Shown piece after piece: positions 5,623 to 12,320 of a stretch of DNA of 12,690 nt. The position numbers and the translations under genes were made by a program. The notes under the pieces were generated by a model that saw nothing but the letters and a program-made list of their open reading frames with translations, made no database searches and was not told the origin of the DNA. The stretch covers positions 1 to 12,690 of the forward strand of contig JAUXFG010000109.1 of NCBI GenBank assembly GCA_030620115.1, in the 5' to 3' direction. Every line of letters starts with the position of its first letter. Position 1 is the stretch's first letter. The DNA is from Candidatus Fermentibacterota bacterium. Lineage in GTDB: Bacteria > JAFGKV01.

Positions 5623-6699
5623 ATGCGATCCCAGACCGTCATTGCCGCACTGTCAGTACTGATAGTTTTCTTGACGGTCTGGGGTTGTACCCAACGAACT
5701 TTCTACGTCGATCCGTCCCGTGCCGGAACAGGGCGCTACTCCACATTTCCATCGGGGTCTGGCTGGAAGACTTGGCCCCCCAACTATCTGGTCATGGTGA
5801 TGACTACCGCCCAGTACGAGGTAACCCGATACAATCACGTCATGACCGCAACGGGCCCCGTGGTAGATCCATCAAGCCCCACTGGGTTCGCGCTCATCCC
5901 AGGCGAGGAGGGCCGATACGAGGACAAGACCAGCGAGAGCATTCGTGGAGCTGGCCTCATCCTCCGGCAAGAGGGTTCCGAATATCTGATCCTTACATGC
6001 CGCCATGTGGTGAACTTCCCCGAGAAACTGAGGTATGAAATCGTCTCAGAGCATGACGAAACAAAAAAAATCCTCATAGGGGAGGGGGAACGAAAGAGGC
6101 AGACCGTCTTCGTGGGTTGGCCAGGGGTGGGTCAGATACAGGCGAGCATGGTTGCCTCATCAGAAACAGACGATTTGGCGCTCCTGCGTGCGAATCTCCG
6201 CAGATTCGAGAACACAATCTCCCCATCACCTTTTCCGCTGGGGGCAAGCGGCGAAATCAGGGCCGGTGATGGCGTGTATATCTTGGGCGCTCCCCGGGGG
6301 AAGTTCCAGGTGACATGGGGTATTGCAACCCCTGGCAGCGAGTCCCTCTTCTTCGTTGATACTTCGACTCCCCCAGGCTACAGCGGAGGTCCCGTCGTGG
6401 GGATTTCACGAGAGAGCGGTCGAATGGAACTCGTGGGCATTATTACAGGATCGGCCGGAAAGATGATACGAGGGTGGGAATTCGATGATACCATAGTGCC
6501 TGGGCTGAGCCTGGCCGAGATTGCGCTCAAACGGGTTACTGCGCGGGAAACGAAAACGTTTGACTATGGCGTGACACACTGTATCACTGTGCAACGTATC
6601 CGGGCGCTCCTCCGGGACGCCGGCACCGCTCCAGGGCGGATACCCGGCCCCACCCCGGAAAATCTCACCGGGAGCACCACCGACCGCAACGCACCTTAA
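5623..6699 (+). CDS. Trypsin-like (HtrA-fold) serine protease, putative lipoprotein
   Basis: A 358-residue predicted exported peptidase with a chymotrypsin-fold domain. The catalytic triad can be read directly: H128 in 'LILTCRHVVNF', D184 in 'ETDDLALLRA' and S254 in 'PPGYSGGPVVG'. The N-terminus is a signal peptide ending in 'LTVWGC', with C22 as a probable lipid-modified cysteine. Tryptophan in the lipobox is atypical, so lipidation is only probable. No PDZ domain is evident after the protease domain, which is followed by a short proline-rich tail, so it is not a classical DegP. The sequence around residues 45-105 precedes the protease core and is not recognised. The start ATG 5623 has AGAGG 7 nt upstream. 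It begins 10 bp after ahcY and may be read through from it, although a functional link to methyl metabolism is not obvious. Confidence 0.85.
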   Translation: MRSQTVIAALSVLIVFLTVWGCTQRTFYVDPSRAGTGRYSTFPSGSGWKTWPPNYLVMVMTTAQYEVTRYNHVMTATGPVVDPSSPTGFALIPGEEGRYEDKTSESIRGAGLILRQEGSEYLILTCRHVVNFPEKLRYEIVSEHDETKKILIGEGERKRQTVFVGWPGVGQIQASMVASSETDDLALLRANLRRFENTISPSPFPLGASGEIRAGDGVYILGAPRGKFQVTWGIATPGSESLFFVDTSTPPGYSGGPVVGISRESGRMELVGIITGSAGKMIRGWEFDDTIVPGLSLAEIALKRVTARETKTFDYGVTHCITVQRIRALLRDAGTAPGRIPGPTPENLTGSTTDRNAP

Positions 6700-7026
6700 T
6701 TCATTTCCACGACTTCGCGTAGAATTGAAGCCGACCGTTCCAGTCGGACAGACAGTAGACAGATGACCGATCCTGACTAGAACGTATACCTTCCACGCCA
6801 CTATCATTCTGAGTGACCGCAGGGAGCGAAGAATCTCTCCTCATGGCCGAGATCATGCACTTTGAGATTCTTCGCATGCGCTCAGAATGACAGACCGAGC
6901 AAAAATCGTATACAAGACAACTCACAACGGACAATCCACGACGTGCTTTGCGAATCCGCTCGCCGGTGGATAATCTCGCGCCGATAGATGCCTAGCCCGG
7001 CAAGTCTTGTCGTTCTCCAACCGATA
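6700..7026. other. Convergent intergenic region
   Basis: About 330 bp between the stops of the serine protease (+) and the GNAT gene (-). It contains the long interrupted palindrome 6805-6889 and two short GTATAC-containing stretches (around 6784 and 6909). No gene or canonical T-tailed terminator was seen. Confidence 0.6.
6805..6889. repeat. Full palindromic repeat with CATTCTGAG / GCGAAGAATCTC arms
   Basis: CATTCTGAG (6805-6813) and GCGAAGAATCTC (6826-6837) are mirrored by GAGATTCTTCGC (6864-6875) and CTCAGAATG (6881-6889). Both arm blocks are exact inverted copies with different spacers (12 and 5 bp). RNA from either strand could fold into a long interrupted stem between the two converging genes. 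It belongs to the same family as the solo arms at 5-19 and 112-144. Confidence 0.85.
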
Positions 7027-7566
7027 TTATAGCTGCTTCCACTCCATGCCTAGTGCCGTCACGAAATCTCTTGGCTCAGGATGCGAGTCGGAAAGGTTCT
7101 TCCGGAGTTCGATGGTATTGAGAATCTCGTACCCTTCCGCCCGCGCGAGGCGAATCATGGCGTGATTATGCGGCACGCACGAGATGCACGCCATCTCTTG
7201 GCTTCTTGTCAGAAGCCATGCTTCGAAATGCGCAATGAGCGCCTTCGCAATACCACGCCCTCGGAAGCCAGGCTTGACGAAAAGCTCCCTGGTGAAGTAG
7301 AACTCATCCCGCAGTTCCCACCGGCGGAATGCAAGCACATCGAGGCCGTCCACCGCCACGAAATAGCCGCCATGCGGACTGGAAAGATGATTCGTCACCT
7401 CTGCAATCGCATCATCCAGCGAAAACGTCTTCTGTGATCCCAACAATTGGTGATGCTCGTTCCAGAAACCACATACGAGTTGCGCAAGGATGGAGATATC
7501 GTCTTTAACCGCGGCTCTCACATGTATGTCCAGAATCAGTTCTCCTTTTCCCGCTTCGCGAACCAT
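7027..7566 (-). CDS. GNAT-family N-acetyltransferase
   Basis: A cytoplasmic acetyl-CoA-dependent acyltransferase of the GNAT superfamily, about 179 residues, substrate unknown. The N-terminal 'IHVRAAVKDDISILAQLV' is the usual first strand and helix. The strand 'YFVAVDGLDVLAFRRWELRDEFYFTRELFV' leads into motif A 'KPGFRGRGIAKALIAHFEAW' with the acetyl-CoA pyrophosphate loop R-G-R-G-I-A (102-107). Motif B follows as 'HNHAMIRLARAEGYEI'. The ATG at 7566-7564 shares one base with the TGA stop of the desulfurase-SelD gene, suggesting translational coupling. A GTG lies one codon further upstream. An AAAAGGAG sequence sits inside the frame at 7542-7549, upstream of an ATT (7536) and a CTG (7533), so a shorter protein starting near 'LDIHVRAA' is possible. 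The context suggests co-expression with selenium metabolism, but no mechanistic link is seen. Confidence 0.85.
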   Translation of the reverse strand: MVREAGKGELILDIHVRAAVKDDISILAQLVCGFWNEHHQLLGSQKTFSLDDAIAEVTNHLSSPHGGYFVAVDGLDVLAFRRWELRDEFYFTRELFVKPGFRGRGIAKALIAHFEAWLLTRSQEMACISCVPHNHAMIRLARAEGYEILNTIELRKNLSDSHPEPRDFVTALGMEWKQL

Positions 7567-9788
7567 CACGAAACACTCCCTGATATCACATGTATTCGGC
7601 CTTCTCCCCGCGTCTTGCAGAGACCGATGATGGCGGCGGCGTGGACCCCCGCATCCCTCAGGGCTTGAACCATCCGGTCACCATGCGCAGGCGTCACGGC
7701 AATAAGCAGCCCTCCTGATGTCTGCGCGTCGGTCAGCACAAGACGCATCGACCGAGGGATCTTATTTCCCCATGATACGATTCCTTCCACATACTCGAGA
7801 TTATTGAGTGTTCCCCCAGGTATGATACCGCTGGCGGCGAAATCCCTGGCCTCCTTGAGGAACGGAACTGCATTCGCCCAGATCTCAACATCCACCTTGC
7901 TGCCGCGCGACATCTCGCGCAGGTGTCCCAACAGACCGAATCCCGTGACATCGGTACAGCCGGAAACATCGAAGTCTCGCATGACATGCGCGGCATCTTT
8001 GTTGAGCCTTCCCATGATATCCGCAACTCGGTCTTCCAAGGCACGGTCGGTCAATCCTCGCTTGATTGCAGTGGATATGAGGCCGACCCCCAGGGGCTTT
8101 GTCAGGACCAGCAGATCTCCAGGACGGGCTCCACTGTTGGTCAATATCCTCCCGGGATCGACCAAGCCGGTCACTACCAACCCATACTTGGGTTCGATAT
8201 CGTCCACCGTGTGCCCGCCGACAATGCAGATTCCCGCTTCCTTCGCCTTGTCCTGTGCTCCTCTGAGGATGTCCTCAAGCACCGACATTGGAAGTCTATT
8301 GGAGGGAAAGCCCACGATGTTGAGGGCGAACAATGGCGTACCGCCCATGGCATAGATGTCACTCAACGCATTTGCGGCGGCTATGGCTCCAAACGTGTAG
8401 GGATCGTCAACCACCGGTGTAAAAAAATCTACTGTCTGCACCAAAACATGGCCATCGTCCAACCGGTATACGGCCGCATCGTCGCCGGTCTCAGGGCCCA
8501 CGAGAAGGTTGGCATCGCGGGGAGCTGAGAGGGTAGCCAATACTCGTTCCAATGCCTGGGGCCGCAACTTGCATGCACATCCAAGGCCATGTGTGTAATG
8601 GGTAAGCTTGATCTCCTTCTCGCCCGAGACCATGTGTGTATGTTCGCCCCCGTGGAGTAGCCTGCCCGCAACATCAGCGATCTCGTCGATGGCAGTCGTG
8701 ATCTCGTTTTCCGTGGTCATTCTGCCGGTGGAGAAGCGTATTGTGCCCATGGCGTACTCCCGGGGCGCCTCCATGGCTTCCAGCACATGCGAGATCTCCA
8801 CATCATCCGCGTGGCATGCGGCGCCAGCCGAGGCGGCGACCCCTTCGAGTTCGGCAAGCAGCGTATTGGCTTCCACGCCGGGAAACGATACACTGACTGT
8901 ATTGGGCAGCCTGAGATCAAGATGCCCATTGAGGCGGATCTCTGGGAGCCGTTCTTTGAGGCCCTCGTACAATCGATCCCGCAGCTTCCGGCAATGTCGT
9001 CCATCATCTGCAAGTCGCGTGCGCGCTATCTCGCACGCTTTTCCCAGCCCCACGATCTCCAGTACATTCTCGGTGCCGGCCCGGATATCCCTTTCATGGT
9101 CTGCCCCGTGGATGAGCTTCACCAGTCGTGTACCGTGCCTCACATAAAGCGCACCGATTCCCTTGGGTGCGTAGAGCTTGTGCCCAGCCACGGTGAGCAG
9201 ATCAACACCTAGATCATTCACATCCACAGGAATCTTGCCCGCCGATTGAGCTGCATCCGTGTGCACCAATATATGGTGTTCATGTGCTACTGAAGCTATC
9301 CGCTCGATGGGTTGGATCGTACCGACCTCATTATTGGCATGCATGATCGTCACAAGAATCGTTTCCGGGCGTATGGCTTGTTGGAGGGCTCCCATGTCAA
9401 TGCGACCGGTAGAATCCACCGGGAGATAGGTGACCTGGAATCCCTGTGTTTCGAGATACCGGCACACCTCCATCACCGCCGGATGTTCGATGGAGGACGT
9501 AATGATATGGTCACCTTTGGTGCGGTAAGCCTCGGCTACCCCCTTGATGGCAAGATTATTCGCTTCGCTCCCCCCGCTGGTGAACACCAGCTCGTCGGAT
9601 TCGCAACCAAGCAGCGAGGCAACCTGCGCCCGAGCCTGCTCCACCGCTCTCTTCGCCTGAGAACCAAACCAATGGGCGCTGGAAGGATTGCCGAAGAACT
9701 CCGACAGGTAAGGCTTCATGGCCTCAGCCACGGCGGGATCAATGGGAGTTGTCGCGTTGTAATCCAGATAGATAGGTTTGGTTGTCAT
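7566..9788 (-). CDS. selD: Cysteine desulfurase (NifS/IscS-type) fused to selenophosphate synthetase (SelD)
   Basis: A 740-residue bifunctional protein. Residues 1 to about 380 form a class V PLP aminotransferase-fold cysteine desulfurase: 'YLDYNATTP' at the N-terminus, PLP-stacking H102 ('SIEHPAV'), 'HANNEVG' (150-156), D178 and Q181, PLP lysine K204 ('AGHKLYAPKG') and catalytic C325 ('SAGAACHAD'). Residues about 390-740 form SelD, an AIR synthase-related ATPase that makes selenophosphate from selenide and ATP. Its N-terminal active-site loop is 'THGLGCACKL', with C404, C406 and K407 at the positions of E. coli Cys17, Cys19 and Lys20. The active-site residue is encoded by TGT, so this is a Cys and not a Sec SelD. 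The two domains are in one continuous frame with a short His/Gly-rich linker (about 378-392). An ATG at codon 386 could allow separate SelD initiation. The fusion would let the desulfurase hand selenium from selenocysteine or cysteine directly to SelD (inference). The start ATG 9788 has only a weak Shine-Dalgarno. Confidence 0.94.
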   Translation of the reverse strand: MTTKPIYLDYNATTPIDPAVAEAMKPYLSEFFGNPSSAHWFGSQAKRAVEQARAQVASLLGCESDELVFTSGGSEANNLAIKGVAEAYRTKGDHIITSSIEHPAVMEVCRYLETQGFQVTYLPVDSTGRIDMGALQQAIRPETILVTIMHANNEVGTIQPIERIASVAHEHHILVHTDAAQSAGKIPVDVNDLGVDLLTVAGHKLYAPKGIGALYVRHGTRLVKLIHGADHERDIRAGTENVLEIVGLGKACEIARTRLADDGRHCRKLRDRLYEGLKERLPEIRLNGHLDLRLPNTVSVSFPGVEANTLLAELEGVAASAGAACHADDVEISHVLEAMEAPREYAMGTIRFSTGRMTTENEITTAIDEIADVAGRLLHGGEHTHMVSGEKEIKLTHYTHGLGCACKLRPQALERVLATLSAPRDANLLVGPETGDDAAVYRLDDGHVLVQTVDFFTPVVDDPYTFGAIAAANALSDIYAMGGTPLFALNIVGFPSNRLPMSVLEDILRGAQDKAKEAGICIVGGHTVDDIEPKYGLVVTGLVDPGRILTNSGARPGDLLVLTKPLGVGLISTAIKRGLTDRALEDRVADIMGRLNKDAAHVMRDFDVSGCTDVTGFGLLGHLREMSRGSKVDVEIWANAVPFLKEARDFAASGIIPGGTLNNLEYVEGIVSWGNKIPRSMRLVLTDAQTSGGLLIAVTPAHGDRMVQALRDAGVHAAAIIGLCKTRGEGRIHVISGSVS

Positions 9789-9822
9789 GTTTGGATCCGA
9801 TCGAAGCCTTCGGCGGATGAGT

Positions 9823-9874
9823 GTTCAGGGTTCAGGAGGGACGCTCTCCCTATCCTGAACGCTGAACCCTGAAC
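9823..9874. repeat. Inverted repeat with 13-bp perfect arms
   Basis: GTTCAGGGTTCAG (9823-9835) and its exact reverse complement (9862-9874) enclose a 26-base loop that carries a further copy-like TCCTGAAC and GGGA/TCCC pairing. It lies between the barrel-like protein gene and the desulfurase-SelD gene, where it may act as a boundary or terminator. No T-tract follows in the minus direction. Confidence 0.75.
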
Positions 9875-9899
9875 TCCCGTAGAGATAGAGGCTACGGGA
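9875..9899 (-). terminator. Hairpin overlapping the stop codon of the barrel-like protein gene
   Basis: TCCCGTAG (9875-9882) and CTACGGGA (9892-9899) form an 8-bp stem with a 9-base loop. In the minus direction the TAG stop is the last part of the first arm. A T-run is missing, so a terminator role is only possible. Confidence 0.35.
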
Positions 9900-10500
9900 A
9901 GTAGTTGAGCTCCAGGACGAGTTGGGCATCGCCAAACGAGTGTGACTCGTCGATAAGACCGGCCTTCCCGAGTCCTTTGTGATCGTGGTAGTGTATCGTC
10001 AACCCCGAATAGACCACCGCAGCGGTCATCCCGAACTGCTCGGTGATGACCCCTTGGAGGCCGAGCTTCGCGTACAGCCCCACGTCTGTCTGGCTATCGA
10101 TGTCCACCGCGGTTCTCACGAGAGCGACGCCAATGGTGCCATAGGGAATCACCCGCTCTCCAGACCCGATGAGGGGTATGGAATACACAGGTCCAAGGAA
10201 GGCCTGGATAGTATTGAGACCGAGCCCTTCAACGGAACCGCTCTTGCTCGCATAGGAAAAAACCATCTCCGCTCCGAGGCGGGACGTACCAAAACTCCTG
10301 AAGCTCATTCCCAATGCGAAAGCCGGGTATGTTCTGTCGCCAGGCGAAATCCACGCACCAAGCTCTCGGTAGAACGCTTTCTGAGGCCCACTCAAGAACA
10401 TGGCATTCACGCCAATGACATTGCGGGCTTCTGAGAACCCCGCCATGGCGGCACTCGGCAGCAGAACCGCAATAAACGCAAGAAGCGCTCCCTTTCTCAA
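9892..10500 (-). CDS. Small exported beta-barrel-like protein, hypothetical
   Basis: A 202-residue protein with no recognised family. It starts with a basic N-region and hydrophobic stretch ending in 'PSAAMAG', a clear signal peptidase I site. The mature part has alternating hydrophobic/polar strands rich in glycine and aromatics ('FALGMSFRSFG', 'RLGAEMVFSYAS', 'PYGTIGVALVRT', 'LYAKLGLQGVITEQFGMTAAVVY'). It ends in 'AQLVLELNYFP', where the penultimate phenylalanine resembles an outer-membrane barrel end. An eight-stranded OmpW/OmpX-sized barrel is a plausible inference. The start is taken as TTG 10500, because AAGGAGG at 10507-10513 lies 6 nt upstream. A second TTG at 10503 would be only 3 nt away. 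It begins 12 nt after the coiled-coil gene, so it probably ends the envelope operon. Its stop codon is inside a hairpin. Confidence 0.7.
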   Translation of the reverse strand: MRKGALLAFIAVLLPSAAMAGFSEARNVIGVNAMFLSGPQKAFYRELGAWISPGDRTYPAFALGMSFRSFGTSRLGAEMVFSYASKSGSVEGLGLNTIQAFLGPVYSIPLIGSGERVIPYGTIGVALVRTAVDIDSQTDVGLYAKLGLQGVITEQFGMTAAVVYSGLTIHYHDHKGLGKAGLIDESHSFGDAQLVLELNYFP

Positions 10501-10506
10501 CAACAG

Positions 10507-10513
10507 CCTCCTT
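10507..10513 (-). promoter_or_regulatory. Shine-Dalgarno for the barrel-like protein gene (TTG start)
   Basis: AAGGAGG on the minus strand lies 6 nt before TTG 10500 and 3 nt before TTG 10503, favouring the second of two adjacent TTG codons. Confidence 0.65.
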
Positions 10514-10959
10514 TATCCGCGCCTGAGTTGCGCCAAGAAATACATGAGCAGCACAATGGCGAGACCCGCCATTACCAGAATAACCGTCTTTCTGACCTTC
10601 CTACTGCCCAGATGATGCCGGGGATCATGGCGTCTTTGTTGGTGTTTGACCTTCTCTTCTTCCCATTTGGCGTACTGCTCAGGACTTAGCCATTTGACAG
10701 TACCCACCCTATCAACGAAGCGTCTGTATCCCCTCTCCGTATAGCATCGTTCTTCTTCCTCTTTCTCGATTTCCCGGACTCGTTGAGCTCGGCCGGAAGG
10801 GAGCGCCTGTCGTTGCCGCTGCGCTTCCTCCTCTCGTTGTTGTTCTTCTTCGAGCTCTCGCCTGATACGTGCCCTAAGTCCCTGGATCTCCTCCTCGGGG
10901 AGCACCTCGTAACCGGACCCGCTCCCTGTCATCAGGTTTTCTGTCTTGTCCTCTCTCAC
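10513..10959 (-). CDS. Coiled-coil, C-terminally membrane-anchored protein, hypothetical
   Basis: A 148-residue protein of unrecognised family. Residues about 22-72 are very rich in Glu, Arg and Gln with heptad-like spacing ('IQGLRARIRRELEEEQQREE', 'RAQRVREIEKEEEERC'), predicting a coiled coil. Residues about 85-100 ('VGTVKWLSPEQYAKWEEE') form a small Trp-rich segment, followed by a basic/His stretch. A single transmembrane helix lies at about 124-143 ('TVILVMAGLAIVLLMYFLAQ') with a short basic tail 'LRRG', so it looks like a tail-anchored protein with the bulk in the cytoplasm. The start GTG 10959 overlaps the TGA of the upstream gene (GTGA), a typical coupled arrangement. An ATG at 10932 is an alternative but has no Shine-Dalgarno. 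The small-membrane-protein neighbours suggest a shared complex. No function can be assigned. Confidence 0.7.
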   Translation of the reverse strand: MREDKTENLMTGSGSGYEVLPEEEIQGLRARIRRELEEEQQREEEAQRQRQALPSGRAQRVREIEKEEEERCYTERGYRRFVDRVGTVKWLSPEQYAKWEEEKVKHQQRRHDPRHHLGSRKVRKTVILVMAGLAIVLLMYFLAQLRRG

Positions 10960-11138
10960 TTGGCCTTAACATTGGTCCTTAGCCAAGAGAAACCCCACCA
11001 CAAGACACAGACACCAATCGCCAGAGAAAAATACGCCCGCGAGAGGGCTACCCTGTCCCACTCAAAGAGGAAACCAGCAAGCCCAGGGATTGCGGAAGCA
11101 ATGATAAGCAGCAGCCAACCAAGAATCGAACCTATCAT
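10956..11138 (-). CDS. Small two-helix membrane protein, hypothetical
   Basis: A 60-residue, strongly hydrophobic protein with two predicted transmembrane helices, about residues 4-24 ('SILGWLLLIIASAIPGLAGF') and 34-54 ('RAYFSLAIGVCVLWWGFSWL'). A short loop with 'EWDRVALS' joins them and the tail is basic. GAGAGGAG lies upstream of the ATG at 11138, but the GGAG is about 13 nt away, somewhat long. The gene overlaps the next gene by four bases and starts 33 bp after the 87-residue membrane-protein gene, consistent with a polycistronic unit. No family is recognised. The membrane-segment pattern and operon packing support a real gene more than sequence similarity does. Confidence 0.6.
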   Translation of the reverse strand: MIGSILGWLLLIIASAIPGLAGFLFEWDRVALSRAYFSLAIGVCVLWWGFSWLRTNVKAK

Positions 11139-11171
11139 GGGTAAACAAACACTCCTCTCTGAAAAAGGGGA

Positions 11172-11435
11172 CTACTCGTCCCCCGGGCCTTTGTTTATGA
11201 GAACAATACCCATGGCTCCCAGGGCAAGGGCAATAAGCTGGGCCGCCACTGCATGCCCCACAAATCCCCCCTCAGGCTCCCAGAGTATCTTGCCCCTCTC
11301 GAGGAAATCCGCGCTGAGAGCCGCCGAACCTTCCGCGGTTTCATAGTGAGGCCCCTCTTGAAAAACCCACCACACTGAGAACACGATCCCCACTATGATC
11401 AACACGATTCCAGCGACACGTTTCGCCATCGTCAA
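11172..11435 (-). CDS. Small two-helix membrane protein, hypothetical
   Basis: An 87-residue protein with two predicted transmembrane helices, about 6-24 ('RVAGIVLIIVGIVFSVWWV') and 60-81 ('GHAVAAQLIALALGAMGIVL'). They flank a roughly 35-residue soluble loop containing 'GPHYETAEGSAALSADFLER'. The N- and C-termini would be on the same side. The start is TTG 11435, because GAGGAGG at 11442-11448 is 6 nt upstream. The in-frame ATG 11429 would be 12 nt from it and is the alternative (MAKRVAG). It follows the M48 protease gene by 18 bp and is very likely co-transcribed with it. Family not recognised. A helper or substrate of the protease is possible but is inference from position only. Confidence 0.65.
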   Translation of the reverse strand: MTMAKRVAGIVLIIVGIVFSVWWVFQEGPHYETAEGSAALSADFLERGKILWEPEGGFVGHAVAAQLIALALGAMGIVLINKGPGDE

Positions 11436-11441
11436 AGTCTG

Positions 11442-11448
11442 CCTCCTC
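11442..11448 (-). promoter_or_regulatory. Shine-Dalgarno for the 87-residue membrane protein gene (TTG start)
   Basis: GAGGAGG on the minus strand lies 6 nt before TTG 11435 but 12 nt before the in-frame ATG 11429, supporting the TTG. Confidence 0.6.
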
Positions 11449-11453
11449 TCCTT

Positions 11454-12320
11454 TTAGGATCCGAGTACCTGAACAACATTCTTCTGAAATCGTTTCTCGA
11501 GCAACACACTTGCCTTGCCGTCATATTCCTGACGATTCAGCATATCGATCCTCTCGCCCATGGCTGGGTGGGTGGCTTGAAGCTTCTTCAACGGCGTCTT
11601 GGCAGGTTCCTTCTTGAGCCGGCCCAGAAGCGCACTCATCGCATGAGGAGCATAGCCCACTCCTGCCGCGAAACGAACTCCCTCTGCATCGGCCTGGAAC
11701 TCATCCTCGCGGGATCTCCCCTTCTCGAGAATCGAGTAGCAGTAATCAGCCACCTCTCCGAGTTCCTGGTCACTCATGGCGGAAATCGCCTCGGACGCGA
11801 GTATTCCTACGCGTTGGGCCTTCTCGACGCGCCTTATCTCATCTTTGTCTTCCACGTGCCAGGTCTCATGCCCCAATACACAGGCCAGCTCAGCCTCGTT
11901 CCTCATCTCCTCGAGCAATCCGCGGGTGATCATGACGAATCCACCAGGGGCCGCAAAGGCGTTTATTTCGTCGGAATCAAGAATGGTGTAGCTGTACTTG
12001 ATCTCTTTTCTTTCCCCTTGCCAAGAAACGGCGGTGCCTACAAGCGCCACGTATCGCTCGAGAGGCTCGTGGTGGTACACACCATACTGATGTTGGATCT
12101 TTGCCGCAACCCGCTCGCCCAACTCGATCTCCTCGTCAAGAGAGATGGGGAGAAGGGCTTTCAGCTGCTTGAGCCTCTTGTCGTCCTTGATTTCCTTGGC
12201 CTTGTCCAAAGCCTTGCCTATGTTGAACTTCACACCCCCGTGGCAGGGAAGCACGAGCACCAAGAGCAGCGTAGCCGCCATTCGCAATGTGGAAAATCCG
12301 AGAGGTCGCTTAGCCGCCAT
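11454..12320 (-). CDS. M48-family zinc metallopeptidase, exported
   Basis: A predicted periplasmic or membrane-attached zinc endopeptidase of the M48 (Ste24/BepA/LoiP-like) family, 288 residues from the chosen start. Counting from the two-codon-longer ATG 12326, the zinc motif is H153-E154-T-W-H157 in 'LGHETWHVED'. The third ligand is E209 in 'REDEFQADAEG' (ExxxD), and the family strand 'INAFAAPGGFVMITRGLL' is at 121-138. The C-terminal 'LQATHPAMGERIDML' is the usual M48 'THP' end. The N-terminus has a hydrophobic signal ('MAATLLLVLVLPCHGG'). The cysteine after 'VLP' could be lipidated, but the lipobox is imperfect. The start is ATG 12320, with GGAGG 7 nt upstream at 12328-12332. ATG 12326 would be almost touching that Shine-Dalgarno. 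It overlaps the end of the upstream partial gene by 11 bp. No TPR domain follows, unlike BepA. Confidence 0.9.
   Translation of the reverse strand: MAAKRPLGFSTLRMAATLLLVLVLPCHGGVKFNIGKALDKAKEIKDDKRLKQLKALLPISLDEEIELGERVAAKIQHQYGVYHHEPLERYVALVGTAVSWQGERKEIKYSYTILDSDEINAFAAPGGFVMITRGLLEEMRNEAELACVLGHETWHVEDKDEIRRVEKAQRVGILASEAISAMSDQELGEVADYCYSILEKGRSREDEFQADAEGVRFAAGVGYAPHAMSALLGRLKKEPAKTPLKKLQATHPAMGERIDMLNRQEYDGKASVLLEKRFQKNVVQVLGS

Noticed and set aside
5623-6699. Classical DegP/HtrA periplasmic protease
   Set aside because: The protease core fits, but no PDZ domain is visible after it and the N-terminus suggests a lipoprotein, so the DegP or HtrA gene name was not assigned.
8608-9147. 179-residue Ser-rich plus-strand open frame
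   Set aside because: It lies wholly antisense to the desulfurase domain, whose catalytic motifs are certain. Ser/Pro richness is typical of a reverse-strand reading of a GC-rich gene.
10956-10960. Possible selenocysteine read-through joining the 60-residue membrane protein to the coiled-coil protein at TGA
   Set aside because: The TGA overlaps a GTG start in another frame (GTGA), an ordinary coupled junction. The coiled-coil frame is not the continuation of the upstream frame, and no SECIS-like stem was seen just after it.
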